Part shown: one piece after another, positions 26,499 to 34,784 of the stretch
Position numbering within the stretch: the first letter of the stretch is position 1
Layout: the number at the start of each line of letters is the position of its first letter
NCBI RefSeq assembly: GCF_024584805.1
Contig: NZ_CP075715.1
Coordinates: 7,411,526-7,475,525 of the forward strand
Source: Streptomyces sp. FIT100
GTDB lineage: Bacteria; Actinomycetota; Actinomycetes; Streptomycetales; Streptomycetaceae
Direction: 5' to 3'
Length of the DNA stretch: 64,000 nucleotides
The notes under the pieces: model-generated
What the model saw: the letters and a program-made list of their open reading frames with translations, nothing else
Databases searched by the model: none
What the model was told of the DNA's origin: nothing
Translations under genes and position numbers: made by a program

Positions 26499-27725
26499 TT
26501 GGCAGGAGACGCCGACGCGACGCTGCTGTCCGTGTTCCGCCACCTCGTGGACCACGGCCCGCTCACCCGGCCCGAACTGGGCACGGGCGTCGGCCTCGCC
26601 CGCGCGACCACCTCCGGCGCGGTCAACGACCTGATGCGGCGCGGACTCGTCGCCGAGCTCGCCCCTGCCCCGCAGGCCGGCCCCCAGGGCCGCAGAGGCC
26701 GCCCCACCGCCCTGCTCGACCTGGACGACGAGCGGCACGCGGTGGCCGGCCTGGAGATCGGGATCGACCGCATCCTCTCTGCCGTCTACAGCCTCCGCGG
26801 CCGCGAACTCCTGCGTACGGAACGCTCCGTGGAGCCCGAGTCGGTCAACCCCCGCAGCCTGCTGCGCCGCGCCCAGACGGCGCTGCGCGAAGTGCTCGAC
26901 GCCGCCGAGGACGACCGGCGCACCCTGCTCGGCGTCGGTGTCAGCGTCCCCGGCCTGGTCGACGCCTCGACCGGCACCGTCAAGTACGTCCCCAGCCTCG
27001 GCTGGCGGGACGTCGCCCTGCGCGCCGGCGTCGACGAGGCCCTCGGCGGCCGCACGCCGGTCCTCGTCGACGGCGACGCCAACTTCGCCGCCCTCGCCGA
27101 GCGCCGGGCGCGGCTGCGCGAAGGGCTGGAAGCCGCCAGCCTGATCTACCTCACGGGGACGTACGGCATCAGCGCGGGCGTCATCGCCGACGGTCGGCTG
27201 TGGCGTGGCGGCAGGGGCATGGCCGGCGAGGTGGGCCATCTCGTCGTCGACCCCGACGGCCCGGTCTGCGTCTGCGGACGCCGCGGCTGCTTCGAGACCC
27301 GCGCCGGCCTCTCGGCGATCACCACGGAGGCCCTGGAGCCGGCCGCGCACCGGCGCCGCGCCGGCGCGGCGCGCGCCGTGCTGTCGGCCGCCGTCGACGA
27401 ACTCGTGGCGCGGGCGCGCACGGGCGACGAGCGGGTCTGCGGCGTGCTGGCCGAGGCGGGCCGCTGGATGGGCCGCGGCGCGGCGGCCCTCACCGCCGTG
27501 CTCGATCCGCGGGTGGTGGTGCTGGGCGGCCACTACGCCCGGCTCGCCCCCTGGGTGCTGGAGCCCGCGCGCGAGGCATTCGCCGGCGCACAACTGGTCC
27601 CGGGGACGGACATCCCCACGCTCGAAGTGTCGGCAGGCGCCGACTGGGCCCCGACCGAGGGGGCCGCCCTCGCGGTGCTGATGTCGTTCGCCGACGGGTC
27701 CCGCCCCCTGCCCGCCGCTGACTGA
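26499..27725 (+). CDS. ROK-family transcriptional regulator
   Basis: A 408-residue NagC/XylR-type repressor. A winged helix-turn-helix occupies residues about 8-60 (LSVFRHLVDHGPLTRPELG to LMRRGLVAEL). The sugar-kinase-fold domain shows GVGVSVPGLVD, VDGDANFAALAE, AGEVGHLVVDPDG and the zinc motif CVCGRRGCFE. I select TTG 26499 because GGAGGTG stands 5 bases upstream and the helix-turn-helix follows at once. The earlier in-frame ATG at 26283 would add 72 residues of unrelated Arg/Pro-rich sequence overlapping the divergent promoter. Its position makes it the probable sugar-responsive regulator of the fucose transporter. Confidence 0.9.
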   Translation: MAGDADATLLSVFRHLVDHGPLTRPELGTGVGLARATTSGAVNDLMRRGLVAELAPAPQAGPQGRRGRPTALLDLDDERHAVAGLEIGIDRILSAVYSLRGRELLRTERSVEPESVNPRSLLRRAQTALREVLDAAEDDRRTLLGVGVSVPGLVDASTGTVKYVPSLGWRDVALRAGVDEALGGRTPVLVDGDANFAALAERRARLREGLEAASLIYLTGTYGISAGVIADGRLWRGGRGMAGEVGHLVVDPDGPVCVCGRRGCFETRAGLSAITTEALEPAAHRRRAGAARAVLSAAVDELVARARTGDERVCGVLAEAGRWMGRGAAALTAVLDPRVVVLGGHYARLAPWVLEPAREAFAGAQLVPGTDIPTLEVSAGADWAPTEGAALAVLMSFADGSRPLPAAD

Positions 27726-27945
27726 CGGTCATCTCCGGGCGGCGGACAGGTTTTTGTCGCCGTGCGAGACGGAAGTATTGACCGTGCCCGGGCCACCGCG
27801 TAGCTTCGCCGACCAGTGCCGACGCGTGCGGAGCCGAAGGGACACGGGACGTCCCGCCGGAGACCCCGCCATGCGCTGCCGGACCGCCGACGCCACGTCC
27901 CCGTGTCCGGCCCCCGCCGTCATCCCCCTCAGCCAGGAGGCCCCT

Positions 27946-30270
27946 GTGCCGCGCTCCCAGACACCCCCGCCGGCGACGGCAGCAGCTGAAGGACCCTCCC
28001 GCCGCTCGGCATTGCGGATGCTCGGCGGAGCCACCGGCGCCGTTCTGCTGGCCGGCGGCGCCGCGGCCGCGGCCCCGGGCGCGGCCCACGCCGCCACGCT
28101 CGTACCGCAGGCCGGGCCGGTGCCCCTGCCCATCGACCAGAGCGCCACCACCGACAACCTCACCGTCCTGCTCGGCACCAGCGCCGCGCACTCCTCGGAC
28201 ATGACCGTGTACGGCGCCACCGAGGGCCGCAAGAACTTCTGGATCCAGAACTTCGTCTCGGGCACCGGCTCCCTGTCCTGGCAGGTCTCGGTCCAGGCCG
28301 GCGACATGTACCGGGTGTACGCACTCGTCAACGCCCAGCCCAACCAGCAGCTGACCGTCGCGGTCAGCGGCACCTCGTCCTCACGTACCTTCACGACGGC
28401 GAACGCCGCCACCTGGCAGCGGATCGACGCCGGCACCCTCACCCTCCCCACCGGGACCAGCACCATCACGCTGACCCGCAACACGTTCACCAACGACCTG
28501 TACGTCAAGTCGCTGGAACTGGTCCGTGAATCCGACGTGGCCGCCCGCCAGCAGCGCATCACGGCCGCCCGCGCGGACACCACCTGGTTCAGCCAGGGCG
28601 GCTACGGCCTGATGTTCCAGTACGGCTCCTGGGGCTTCCCGGACAACGTCGGCACGGCCAAGCCGCTCAACCAGCAGGCAGCCGACTTCCACGTGCCCAC
28701 GTTCGTGAAGCTGGTGCAGGAATCCGGCGCGGCGTACGTGATCTGGTCGTTCAGCTGGTGGGGCTACCACCCCGACATGCCCGTCGGCGCGATCGAGTCG
28801 ATCACCGGCGACCCCTCGTTCACCGCGGACCGCGATCTGATCGGCGAGATCGCCGCGGCCCTCAAGGCCGTCGGTATCCGCTTCCTGCTCTACTACCACA
28901 CCGGCTCGGAGGAATCGGCCTGGTGGACGAAGCAGAACTTCCCCACCTCGTTCTCCGCCAACGGATCCGGCGACCGCTCGACCTTCCTCGCCCAGTGGAA
29001 GAGCGTCGTCACCGAGATCGGCACGGCGCTCGGCAGCGACCTCGACGGCTTCGTCTTCGACGACGGCATCATCTACTACCCCGCCCCGTTCGAATCGCTC
29101 CAGCAGGCCGCCCGCGCGGGCAACCCCGACCGGCTGGTCTCCTGGAACAGCTGGAACCTGCCGCGCCTCACCGACTTCCAGGACGTGTACTTCGGCGAGG
29201 CCAGCCAGGGCCAGAGCCAGAGCGGCAGCGCCGGCGCAGGCGGCAACGGGGTGTTCACGAGCGGCCCGTACCAAGGACTGCTCCAGCACGGCATGTTCAC
29301 GATGGACGGCGACTGGGGCGTCCACACCCAGGGCGGCAACAAGATCACCACCCTGTCGTCGGTCACCAGCAGCGCGGCGATCGGCTGGGCCACGAGCGCC
29401 GCCTCCCGCAACGTGCCGATCAGCTTCGACCTGATGATGTACGAGGACGGCACGGTCGCCGACAGCGATCTGCGCATCCTCAACGACGTCCGCCAGGCGG
29501 TCCACGGCACCCCGGCCGCCGTACCGACCGGGACCACCGTCGTGAACGACACGGACCCCGCGATCGGTTACAGCGGCGTCTGGACCCACGCCACCGGCCG
29601 CGGCGCCGGTGACCACGGCGACGACGTCCACTGGACCTCGGCCAACGGCGCGTCGTTCAGCTACACGTTCACGGGCACCGGCATCGACGTCATCGGTCCC
29701 CGGAGCAGCTCCAGCCGGAACTTCACCGTCACCGTCGACGGCACCCTGATCGGCACGTTCAGCCAGTACGCGGCCGGCGGCTACCAGGCGCAGGCGGTGC
29801 TCTACAGCGCCCGCCACCTGACCCCCGGCACCCACACCATCAAGGTCACCAAGGTCGACGGAACCTACCTCCAGCTCGACGCCCTGCGTATCGTGCCCGC
29901 CCCGAGGACCCTCAACGACACGGACCCCGCGATCAGTTACGGCGGCGTCTGGACCCATGGCGCCGGCCGCGGCGTCGGCGACCACGGTAACGACGTCCAC
30001 TGGACCACGGCCAACGGCGCGAGCGCGACCGTCACCTTCACCGGTACCGGCATCGATGTGCTCGGCCCGATGGAACCGAGCGACGGCACGGCCACCGTCC
30101 GCCTCGACGGCACCCAGGTCGCCACGATCAAGGCCACCCACAACGGCGCCTACAGCCCCCAGCAGCACTACTGGGGCATCCGCAATCTCACCCCCGGCAC
30201 CCACACCGTGCAGCTCACCAAGACCGGCGGGACCTACTTCCAGCTGGACGCGGTGAAGATCCGGCCCTGA
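27946..30270 (+). CDS. Tat-exported GH29-like glycosidase with tandem C-terminal modules
   Basis: A 774-residue secreted enzyme. GTG 27946 follows AGGAGG with a 5-base spacer and gives a Tat signal (SRRSALRMLGG, then a hydrophobic stretch and AHA-A). Residues about 60-185 form a beta-rich accessory domain. The barrel at about 200-520 resembles GH29 alpha-L-fucosidases: WFSQGGYGLMFQYGSWGFP, AAYVIWSFSWWGYHPDM, FLLYYHTGSEES, and a likely nucleophile in LDGFVFDDGIIYYP. Two tandem modules of about 120 residues follow, each with a DTDPAI-Y-GVWTH motif and a DVHWT motif; they are probably carbohydrate-binding. It is adjacent to the ROK regulator and fucose genes, which supports fucoside cleavage. 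The catalytic family call is less certain than for the other two fucosidases. Confidence 0.7.
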   Translation: MPRSQTPPPATAAAEGPSRRSALRMLGGATGAVLLAGGAAAAAPGAAHAATLVPQAGPVPLPIDQSATTDNLTVLLGTSAAHSSDMTVYGATEGRKNFWIQNFVSGTGSLSWQVSVQAGDMYRVYALVNAQPNQQLTVAVSGTSSSRTFTTANAATWQRIDAGTLTLPTGTSTITLTRNTFTNDLYVKSLELVRESDVAARQQRITAARADTTWFSQGGYGLMFQYGSWGFPDNVGTAKPLNQQAADFHVPTFVKLVQESGAAYVIWSFSWWGYHPDMPVGAIESITGDPSFTADRDLIGEIAAALKAVGIRFLLYYHTGSEESAWWTKQNFPTSFSANGSGDRSTFLAQWKSVVTEIGTALGSDLDGFVFDDGIIYYPAPFESLQQAARAGNPDRLVSWNSWNLPRLTDFQDVYFGEASQGQSQSGSAGAGGNGVFTSGPYQGLLQHGMFTMDGDWGVHTQGGNKITTLSSVTSSAAIGWATSAASRNVPISFDLMMYEDGTVADSDLRILNDVRQAVHGTPAAVPTGTTVVNDTDPAIGYSGVWTHATGRGAGDHGDDVHWTSANGASFSYTFTGTGIDVIGPRSSSSRNFTVTVDGTLIGTFSQYAAGGYQAQAVLYSARHLTPGTHTIKVTKVDGTYLQLDALRIVPAPRTLNDTDPAISYGGVWTHGAGRGVGDHGNDVHWTTANGASATVTFTGTGIDVLGPMEPSDGTATVRLDGTQVATIKATHNGAYSPQQHYWGIRNLTPGTHTVQLTKTGGTYFQLDAVKIRP

Positions 30271-30275
30271 CGCCG

Positions 30276-31139
30276 TCACGGCGGGGGATAGCCGTGGGCC
30301 CCGTACAGCCGGACGAAGTGGGCCGCGACGACGGTCCCGGTGCGCACGAGGCCCCGGGGCCCGCGCTCGTAGAGCGTGACCAGCTCCCGGCCGCCCGGAC
30401 CGATCGGCTGGACTGGGGCGTGTTTCGAAAGTCCCGCCTGGCCCACGACGCCTGGCACGCACTCCCCCGTAGCCCTTCGGGCACGGGAGGTGCCCCCACG
30501 CTGCGTTGTCGGAGTCGTCCAAGTACGTCCAGTACGAGAACGACCCTCCGCCTTGCGATCGCACGCACCAGACGCCGTGGGCCCCGCCCTGCGGGCGGAC
30601 GGCGCCACTTTCGAAACACGCCCTAGGCGGCCGCCGGGGCGCAGCTGGCCGGCCGGCGGCCCCGGCACCTCAGGGAAGGCGGCGCTGACGACGACGGCGT
30701 CGTACGGCGCGTGCTCCGGGACGCCGAGGGTGCCGTCGCCGACGACCACGGTGACGTTGGCGATGCCCTCGCCGGAGAGGCCGGCGCGGGCCTCCTCCGC
30801 GAGGTCCGGCCAGCGCTCGATGCTCACGACGTACGCGGACAGGCGGGCCAGGAGGGCGGTCTGGAAACCGCAGCCGGTGCCGATCTCCAGCACGCGCTCG
30901 CCGCCGGTGAGGCGGAGCGCGGCGACCATCGCGGCCACGAGGGAGGGCTGCGTCGTCACCTGCCCGTGGGCGATCGGGACCGGTACGTCCAGGTATGCCG
31001 ACCGGCGGTGCGCGGCGGGGACGAAGGCCGCGCGCAGTGTGCTCCGCATGGCGCCCAGCAGCCTCTCGTCCGTCACACCGGCGGCGCGGGCGGCCGTGAC
31101 CAGGTCTTCGGGGGTGGGTTCGGAGCCGTCGCGGGACAT
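30276..31139 (-). CDS. pcm: Protein-L-isoaspartate O-methyltransferase interrupted in frame by a MITE
   Basis: A PCMT-family methyltransferase that repairs isoaspartyl residues using SAM. Residues 1-172 are normal: TTQPSLVAAMVAAL, the SAM motif VLEIGTGCGFQTALLARL, GDGTLG, and QLRPGGRL. Residues 242-287 resume the family with VQPIGPGGRELVTLYERG and VRLYGAHGY. Between them 70 residues are coded by the element at 30413-30626. The net insertion is 210 bp, so the frame is kept and no stop is introduced. The intact protein would be 217 residues, a usual length. The insert falls in the loop after the RPGGRL strand, so the product may be inactive, or tolerated if the loop is exposed. ATG 31139 follows GGGGGAGGCAGCG. 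Confidence 0.88.
   Translation of the reverse strand: MSRDGSEPTPEDLVTAARAAGVTDERLLGAMRSTLRAAFVPAAHRRSAYLDVPVPIAHGQVTTQPSLVAAMVAALRLTGGERVLEIGTGCGFQTALLARLSAYVVSIERWPDLAEEARAGLSGEGIANVTVVVGDGTLGVPEHAPYDAVVVSAAFPEVPGPPAGQLRPGGRLGRVSKVAPSARRAGPTASGACDRKAEGRSRTGRTWTTPTTQRGGTSRARRATGECVPGVVGQAGLSKHAPVQPIGPGGRELVTLYERGPRGLVRTGTVVAAHFVRLYGAHGYPPP
30413..30626. mobile_element. MITE-like element, copy 2, inside pcm
   Basis: 214 bp from CTGG (30413-30416) to CTAG (30623-30626), the presumed target duplication with one changed base. The ends are perfect inverted repeats, GGGCGTGTTTCGAAAGT on the left with its complement on the right. The interior shares the CCCTTCGGGCACGGGAGGTG block and the CGCCCTGCGGGCGGAC hairpin with copies 1 and 3, but it carries a different central stretch and end sequence. 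It therefore belongs to a sister subfamily. Confidence 0.85.
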
Positions 31140-31237
31140 CGCTGCCTCCCCCGTTCAGGTTAGCCAACGGGCCGGGCGATGAGTTCGCCGCTCCGGAGCG
31201 GTCGTACCGGTACTCGCCCATCTACGAGGAGGTATCG

Positions 31238-31717
31238 ATGCCCACCGATGGATTCACCACGTGCCTGTGGTTCGACGGGCAGGCCGAAGAGGCCGCCAAC
31301 CACTATGTGTCGATCTTCGAGAACTCCCGGCTCGGCCGGATCGTCCGCTACACCGAGGCCGGGCCCGGCCCCGCGGGATCCGTCGTGACCGTCGAGTTCG
31401 AGGCCAACGGCCAGAAGTTCGTCGCCCTGAACGGCGGGCCCCAGTTCACGTTCACCGAAGCCGTCTCGTTCCAGATCCTCTGCGCCGACCAGGACGAGAT
31501 CGACCACTACTGGAGCAGGCTCACCGAGGGCGGCCAGGAGGTCCATTGCGGCTGGCTGAGAGACAAGTACGGACTGTCCTGGCAGGTCGTTCCGGCCGTC
31601 CTCGGCGACATGGTCGCCGACCCCGACCCGGAGAAGGCGAAGCGGGCCACCGAGGCGATGCTCTCGATGGTCAAGCTCGACATCGCCGTCCTGGAGAAGG
31701 CGTACAAGGGGGAGTAG
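31238..31717 (+). CDS. PhnB-like VOC-fold protein
   Basis: A 159-residue protein of the PhnB/3-demethylubiquinone-methyltransferase-like glyoxalase group. It shows TTCLWFDGQAEEAANHYVSI at the start, FVALNGGPQFTFTEAVSFQI, and HCGWLRDKYGLSWQVVP. The fold binds small ligands or metal as a dimer; true substrates are mostly unknown. GAGGAGGTATCG precedes ATG 31238. It is divergent from pcm (98 bp between) and 108 bp upstream of the HxlR-type regulator on the same strand. Confidence 0.88.
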   Translation: MPTDGFTTCLWFDGQAEEAANHYVSIFENSRLGRIVRYTEAGPGPAGSVVTVEFEANGQKFVALNGGPQFTFTEAVSFQILCADQDEIDHYWSRLTEGGQEVHCGWLRDKYGLSWQVVPAVLGDMVADPDPEKAKRATEAMLSMVKLDIAVLEKAYKGE

Positions 31718-31772
31718 GCGCGCAGGGGAGGCCCGTCGGCCCGCTCTTCGCGGGGCGCGGAAAGTGACTGCT

Positions 31773-31798
31773 AAAGTAGAATGTACAACTTTTACTTT
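31773..31798. promoter_or_regulatory. Candidate HxlR operator
   Basis: AAAGTA and TACTTT form perfect 6-bp inverted arms 14 bases apart in an AT-rich patch. It lies 28 bp upstream of the HxlR-type start and probably overlaps its promoter. HxlR regulators commonly bind such GTA/TAC-type palindromes next to their own gene. Confidence 0.5.
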
Positions 31799-31825
31799 GG
31801 CATTCATCTGTTCGAGGTGGTCGAC

Positions 31826-32320
31826 ATGGCGAGCCGGATCAGGCTGGAGGACAGGGAGTGCCCGCTCTCCACGACCGTGGGGCACGTCGGCGAGTGGTGG
31901 ACGCTGCTGATCCTCCATGACGCCTTCGACGGGTACACCCGCTTCGACCAGTTCCAGGAGAACCTCGGCATCTCGTCGAGCATGCTGACGACGCGCCTCA
32001 AGGCCCTGGTCGACGACGGGCTGCTGGAGCGCCGCCCGTACCAGTCCGCTCCGGTGCGCCACGAGTACGTCCTCACCGGCCTCGGCCGCTCGCTGCGGCC
32101 GGTGATCGTCGCGCTCGCCGCGTGGGGCAACTCCCGTCTGGCGCCGGAGGAGCGCAGCATGATCCTGATCGACGCCCGCACGGGCGAGGAGGTCGAGCCG
32201 GTCGTCGTGGACGCCGCCACCGGGCGGCGCCTCGACGACAGCGACACCTTCGTCTACACGGCGGGCCCGGCCGCGAGCGCCACGATGCGCGCCCGCTACC
32301 GGGGTGGCGAACGCAGGTGA
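31826..32320 (+). CDS. HxlR-family transcriptional regulator
   Basis: A 164-residue winged-helix regulator. Family features are CPLSTTVGHVGEWWTLLIL (Cys in the usual redox/aldehyde-sensing place), RFDQFQENLGISSSMLTTRL as the recognition helix, and DGLLERRPYQSAPVRHEYVL as the wing. ATG 31826 has GAGGTGGTCGAC upstream and starts just before the domain; the upstream ATG 31781 lies within the putative operator. A palindrome in front of it and similar palindromes before the NTF2-like gene at 32777 suggest it controls both. Confidence 0.9.
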   Translation: MASRIRLEDRECPLSTTVGHVGEWWTLLILHDAFDGYTRFDQFQENLGISSSMLTTRLKALVDDGLLERRPYQSAPVRHEYVLTGLGRSLRPVIVALAAWGNSRLAPEERSMILIDARTGEEVEPVVVDAATGRRLDDSDTFVYTAGPAASATMRARYRGGERR

Positions 32321-32417
32321 GCCTGCGGCCGGGCAGGGCCCCGGGCCGGGCCCCGAGTCGTGCCGCGGGCCGGGACGCGAGGCCGGGCCCCGCGCCGGGT
32401 CGGCCACTGGGTCGGCC

Positions 32418-32777
32418 TCAGGGGGCGATGACCAGCCGTTCGATCAGGCCGTCCCGCAGGGTGAACCGGTAGCGCAGATCGGCGACGCCGCCGGGGAAGT
32501 CGCCTTCGAGCCGCTGAGCGGCCACGTAGTGGTCCGTGTCCCCCTGCTGCGCGCCGGTGAGCGTGGTGGTGAACGTGTACTCACGGGCCGCGCTGTCCAG
32601 CCATGCCTCGATCTCCGCGCTGCCCGAGTGGGTCCTGTCCTCGTCGGTCACGGTGGCGTCGCCGGTGAACGCCTTGACGGCGGTGGCGGTGTCCCGGTCG
32701 CGGTGCGCGGCCAGATAGCGGGTGACGACCTCGGGCAGGGCGTCGGTGGGGATGGTGCGGAGCCGGGTGTCGTTCAT
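32418..32777 (-). CDS. NTF2-like (SnoaL-type) small protein
   Basis: A 119-residue protein of the nuclear-transport-factor-2-like fold: an N-terminal helix (LPEVVTRYLAAHRDRDTATAV), then FTGDATVTDEDRTHSG, and a sheet ending in RFTLRDGLIERLVIAP. Such proteins serve as cyclases, isomerases or ligand binders; nothing here fixes the reaction. It is convergent with the HxlR gene and has palindromic sites immediately upstream. Confidence 0.82.
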   Translation of the reverse strand: MNDTRLRTIPTDALPEVVTRYLAAHRDRDTATAVKAFTGDATVTDEDRTHSGSAEIEAWLDSAAREYTFTTTLTGAQQGDTDHYVAAQRLEGDFPGGVADLRYRFTLRDGLIERLVIAP

Positions 32778-32822
32778 GGTCTTCCCTGTCTTTGCGTCGT
32801 CCCTGCGTCCGGGCAGGCAGTG

Positions 32823-32848
32823 ACTTCTAGAAGTGAAGTTATTACTTC
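32823..32848. promoter_or_regulatory. Two adjacent palindromes before the NTF2-like gene
   Basis: ACTTCTAGAAGT (32823-32834) is a perfect 12-bp palindrome, followed directly by GAAGT-TATT-ACTTC (32835-32848). They lie 46 bp upstream of the ATG in an AT-rich patch. Their AGT/ACT half-sites resemble the site before the HxlR gene. Confidence 0.5.
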
Positions 32849-32892
32849 GACTCTAGCACTAACATGCACGCCTGCCGGACGCGGGGAAGACC

Positions 32893-34353
32893 TCACGCGG
32901 GGCAGCCCGAGTCGGCGATCACGAAGTGGCCCGGGGCCGTCTCCTCCAGCGTGTGTGTGACGAAGACGTTGTAGAGGCCCATGTTCTGGTTCGAGCCGTT
33001 GGCATAGACGGTGCCCAGGCTCTGATGGGCCCGGCCGGCGGCCACATGGTTGTAGTTGTTGTCCGTGTAGCACCGGTGGGCGGCCCCGGCGGTGGTCGCC
33101 TGCACGGAGACCGAGGACGCGCCGACGGCCCCCGAGCCGTCCACGGCGGCGACGGCGTAGCCGTAGGCCGTGCCGGGAGCCAGCCCCGTGTCGGTGAAGG
33201 ACGCCGACGACGGAGCGCCGACCTGGGCCCCGCCGCGGAGGACGCGGTAGGAGACGGCGCCGTCGACCGCGTTCCAGGACAGGGAGACCGACGACTCCGT
33301 GGCGGCGGTGACCGTGAGTCCCGAAGGCGCGGGCAGAGAGCCGCCGCCGTCAGGGGCGCCGAGGTTCCAGGACCGCCCGATCCAGTACGAGGCGCAGATG
33401 TTCACGTCCAGGACGTACGCACCGGCGGTTCCGCACTGGGTGGCCCCGGTGCCCGGGTCGACCGGCTGACCGTGGCCCATTCCCGTGATGGCGTACGACT
33501 CGACGACCGGCGCGCCCGCCCCGTTCCGGTACACCTTGTGCTGCGCGCCCTGGACCGTGTCGCCGACGTCGGCGACCGTGTCCGTGCCGTGCACCTGGGT
33601 CCACTGCTCGACGAGCTCCGTCATGTTCATCGGCGCCACCGTGCTGTCGCTCGTCCCGTGCCACACCGACATCGTGGGATACGGCCCCGCGTAGGAGGGA
33701 TGGGCGGCACGGACCTTGTCGCCCCACTGCCGAGCGCTCAGGTCCGAGCCCGGGTTCATGCAGCTGAAGCCCTCCGCGACGCTGCGGGCGCAGTCGAACG
33801 GAAGGCCCGCGACCACCGCCGCACCCGCGAAGACGTCCGGATAGGCGGCGGCCATCACCGAGGACATGGCCCCGCCGGCGGAGAGTCCGGTGACATGGAC
33901 GCGCGAGGCGTCGATGCCGTGATCGGCGGCCATCCTGTCCGTCATCTGCTTGATGGACAGCGCCTCGCCCTGGCCGCGCGAGAAGTCGCCCGACTGGAAC
34001 CAGTTGAAGCAGGAGTTGGCGTTGTTGGCGGCCCTCTGCTGCGGCAGTACGAGAGCGAAGCCCCAGGCGTCGGCCCACTTGGTCCAGCCGGTCTCGCTGT
34101 CGTACGCGGCCGCCGACTGGGTGCAGCCGTGCAGGGCGACCACGAGCGGCCGCCCGGCCGGGAGGCCGTCGGGAACGTAGCGGAACATCTGGAGATTCCC
34201 GGGGTTGGAGCCGAAGCCGGTCACCTCGGTCAGGCTCGCCGCCTGCGCGGCGGGAGCGGGGAGCAGCCCGAGGACGAGGGCGATCAGGGACAGCACGAGC
34301 GCTGCGGCGGAGCTCCGCCGGGGGCGCTGGGCGCGCGAGAAGCGGGGATTCAT
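32893..34353 (-). CDS. Secreted PHB-depolymerase-type esterase with Fn3 and C-terminal binding domain
   Basis: A 486-residue exported alpha/beta hydrolase. A signal peptide (LVLSLIALVLGLLPAPA, ending AQA-A) precedes the catalytic domain, which carries the oxyanion-region VVALHGCTQSAAAYD, the nucleophile Ser in VTGLSAGGAMSS, and a His in ITGMGHGQPVDP. An Fn3 module (APSGLTVTAATESSVSLSWN onward) spans about residues 335-415. The last 55 residues (CYTDNNYNHVAAGRA to ADSGC) match the short C-terminal module of extracellular short-chain PHB depolymerases and feruloyl-esterase-like enzymes. Substrate could be polyhydroxybutyrate or a plant ester. GAGGTGACCG precedes the ATG. Confidence 0.88.
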   Translation of the reverse strand: MNPRFSRAQRPRRSSAAALVLSLIALVLGLLPAPAAQAASLTEVTGFGSNPGNLQMFRYVPDGLPAGRPLVVALHGCTQSAAAYDSETGWTKWADAWGFALVLPQQRAANNANSCFNWFQSGDFSRGQGEALSIKQMTDRMAADHGIDASRVHVTGLSAGGAMSSVMAAAYPDVFAGAAVVAGLPFDCARSVAEGFSCMNPGSDLSARQWGDKVRAAHPSYAGPYPTMSVWHGTSDSTVAPMNMTELVEQWTQVHGTDTVADVGDTVQGAQHKVYRNGAGAPVVESYAITGMGHGQPVDPGTGATQCGTAGAYVLDVNICASYWIGRSWNLGAPDGGGSLPAPSGLTVTAATESSVSLSWNAVDGAVSYRVLRGGAQVGAPSSASFTDTGLAPGTAYGYAVAAVDGSGAVGASSVSVQATTAGAAHRCYTDNNYNHVAAGRAHQSLGTVYANGSNQNMGLYNVFVTHTLEETAPGHFVIADSGCPA

Positions 34354-34784
34354 CGGTCACCTCGGTGAGTGCGGTGCTGCTGCGTGGGCGTGGGCGTGGG
34401 CGTGGGCGTGGGTACGGGCATGGGCATGGGCATGGCGGTGCGTCCTCGGCCGCCCGCGAGCGGACACCCGCGCGCTGCCCCGGAGTTACGGGGACGTTAC
34501 GACCCGCGGTTGCGGCGGGTAATGTCGATGCGCTCCACCCCGCGCGGCCCCGCACTGTGGTCCGCAGCTGTTGCGGCAGCACACCGGTCCGGCGCAGGAC
34601 GGTGGGTCATGTGTGAGGTGTGTGACGTCTGGTCGGCCGGCCGCCGAGTGCGGCATGCTCTGCGCGAGTCCGTCCATGTGGCGCCGCTGTGGCCGCCGAA
34701 GCGCGTGGCGGCACAGGGTGACACGTGGCGCACTGCTCGCGCGCATGTGGTCGTCGTTCGTCGAGAGGACCGAGGGGACAGCTG
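34354..34784. other. 431-bp divergent intergenic region with a GTGGGC microsatellite
   Basis: GTGGGC is repeated exactly at 34384-34407, followed by GTACGGGCATGGGCATGG-type degenerate units to about 34435. The rest should carry the promoters of the esterase and molybdenum-hydroxylase genes. No convincing small gene or RNA was seen; open frames here show no family resemblance. Confidence 0.6.
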
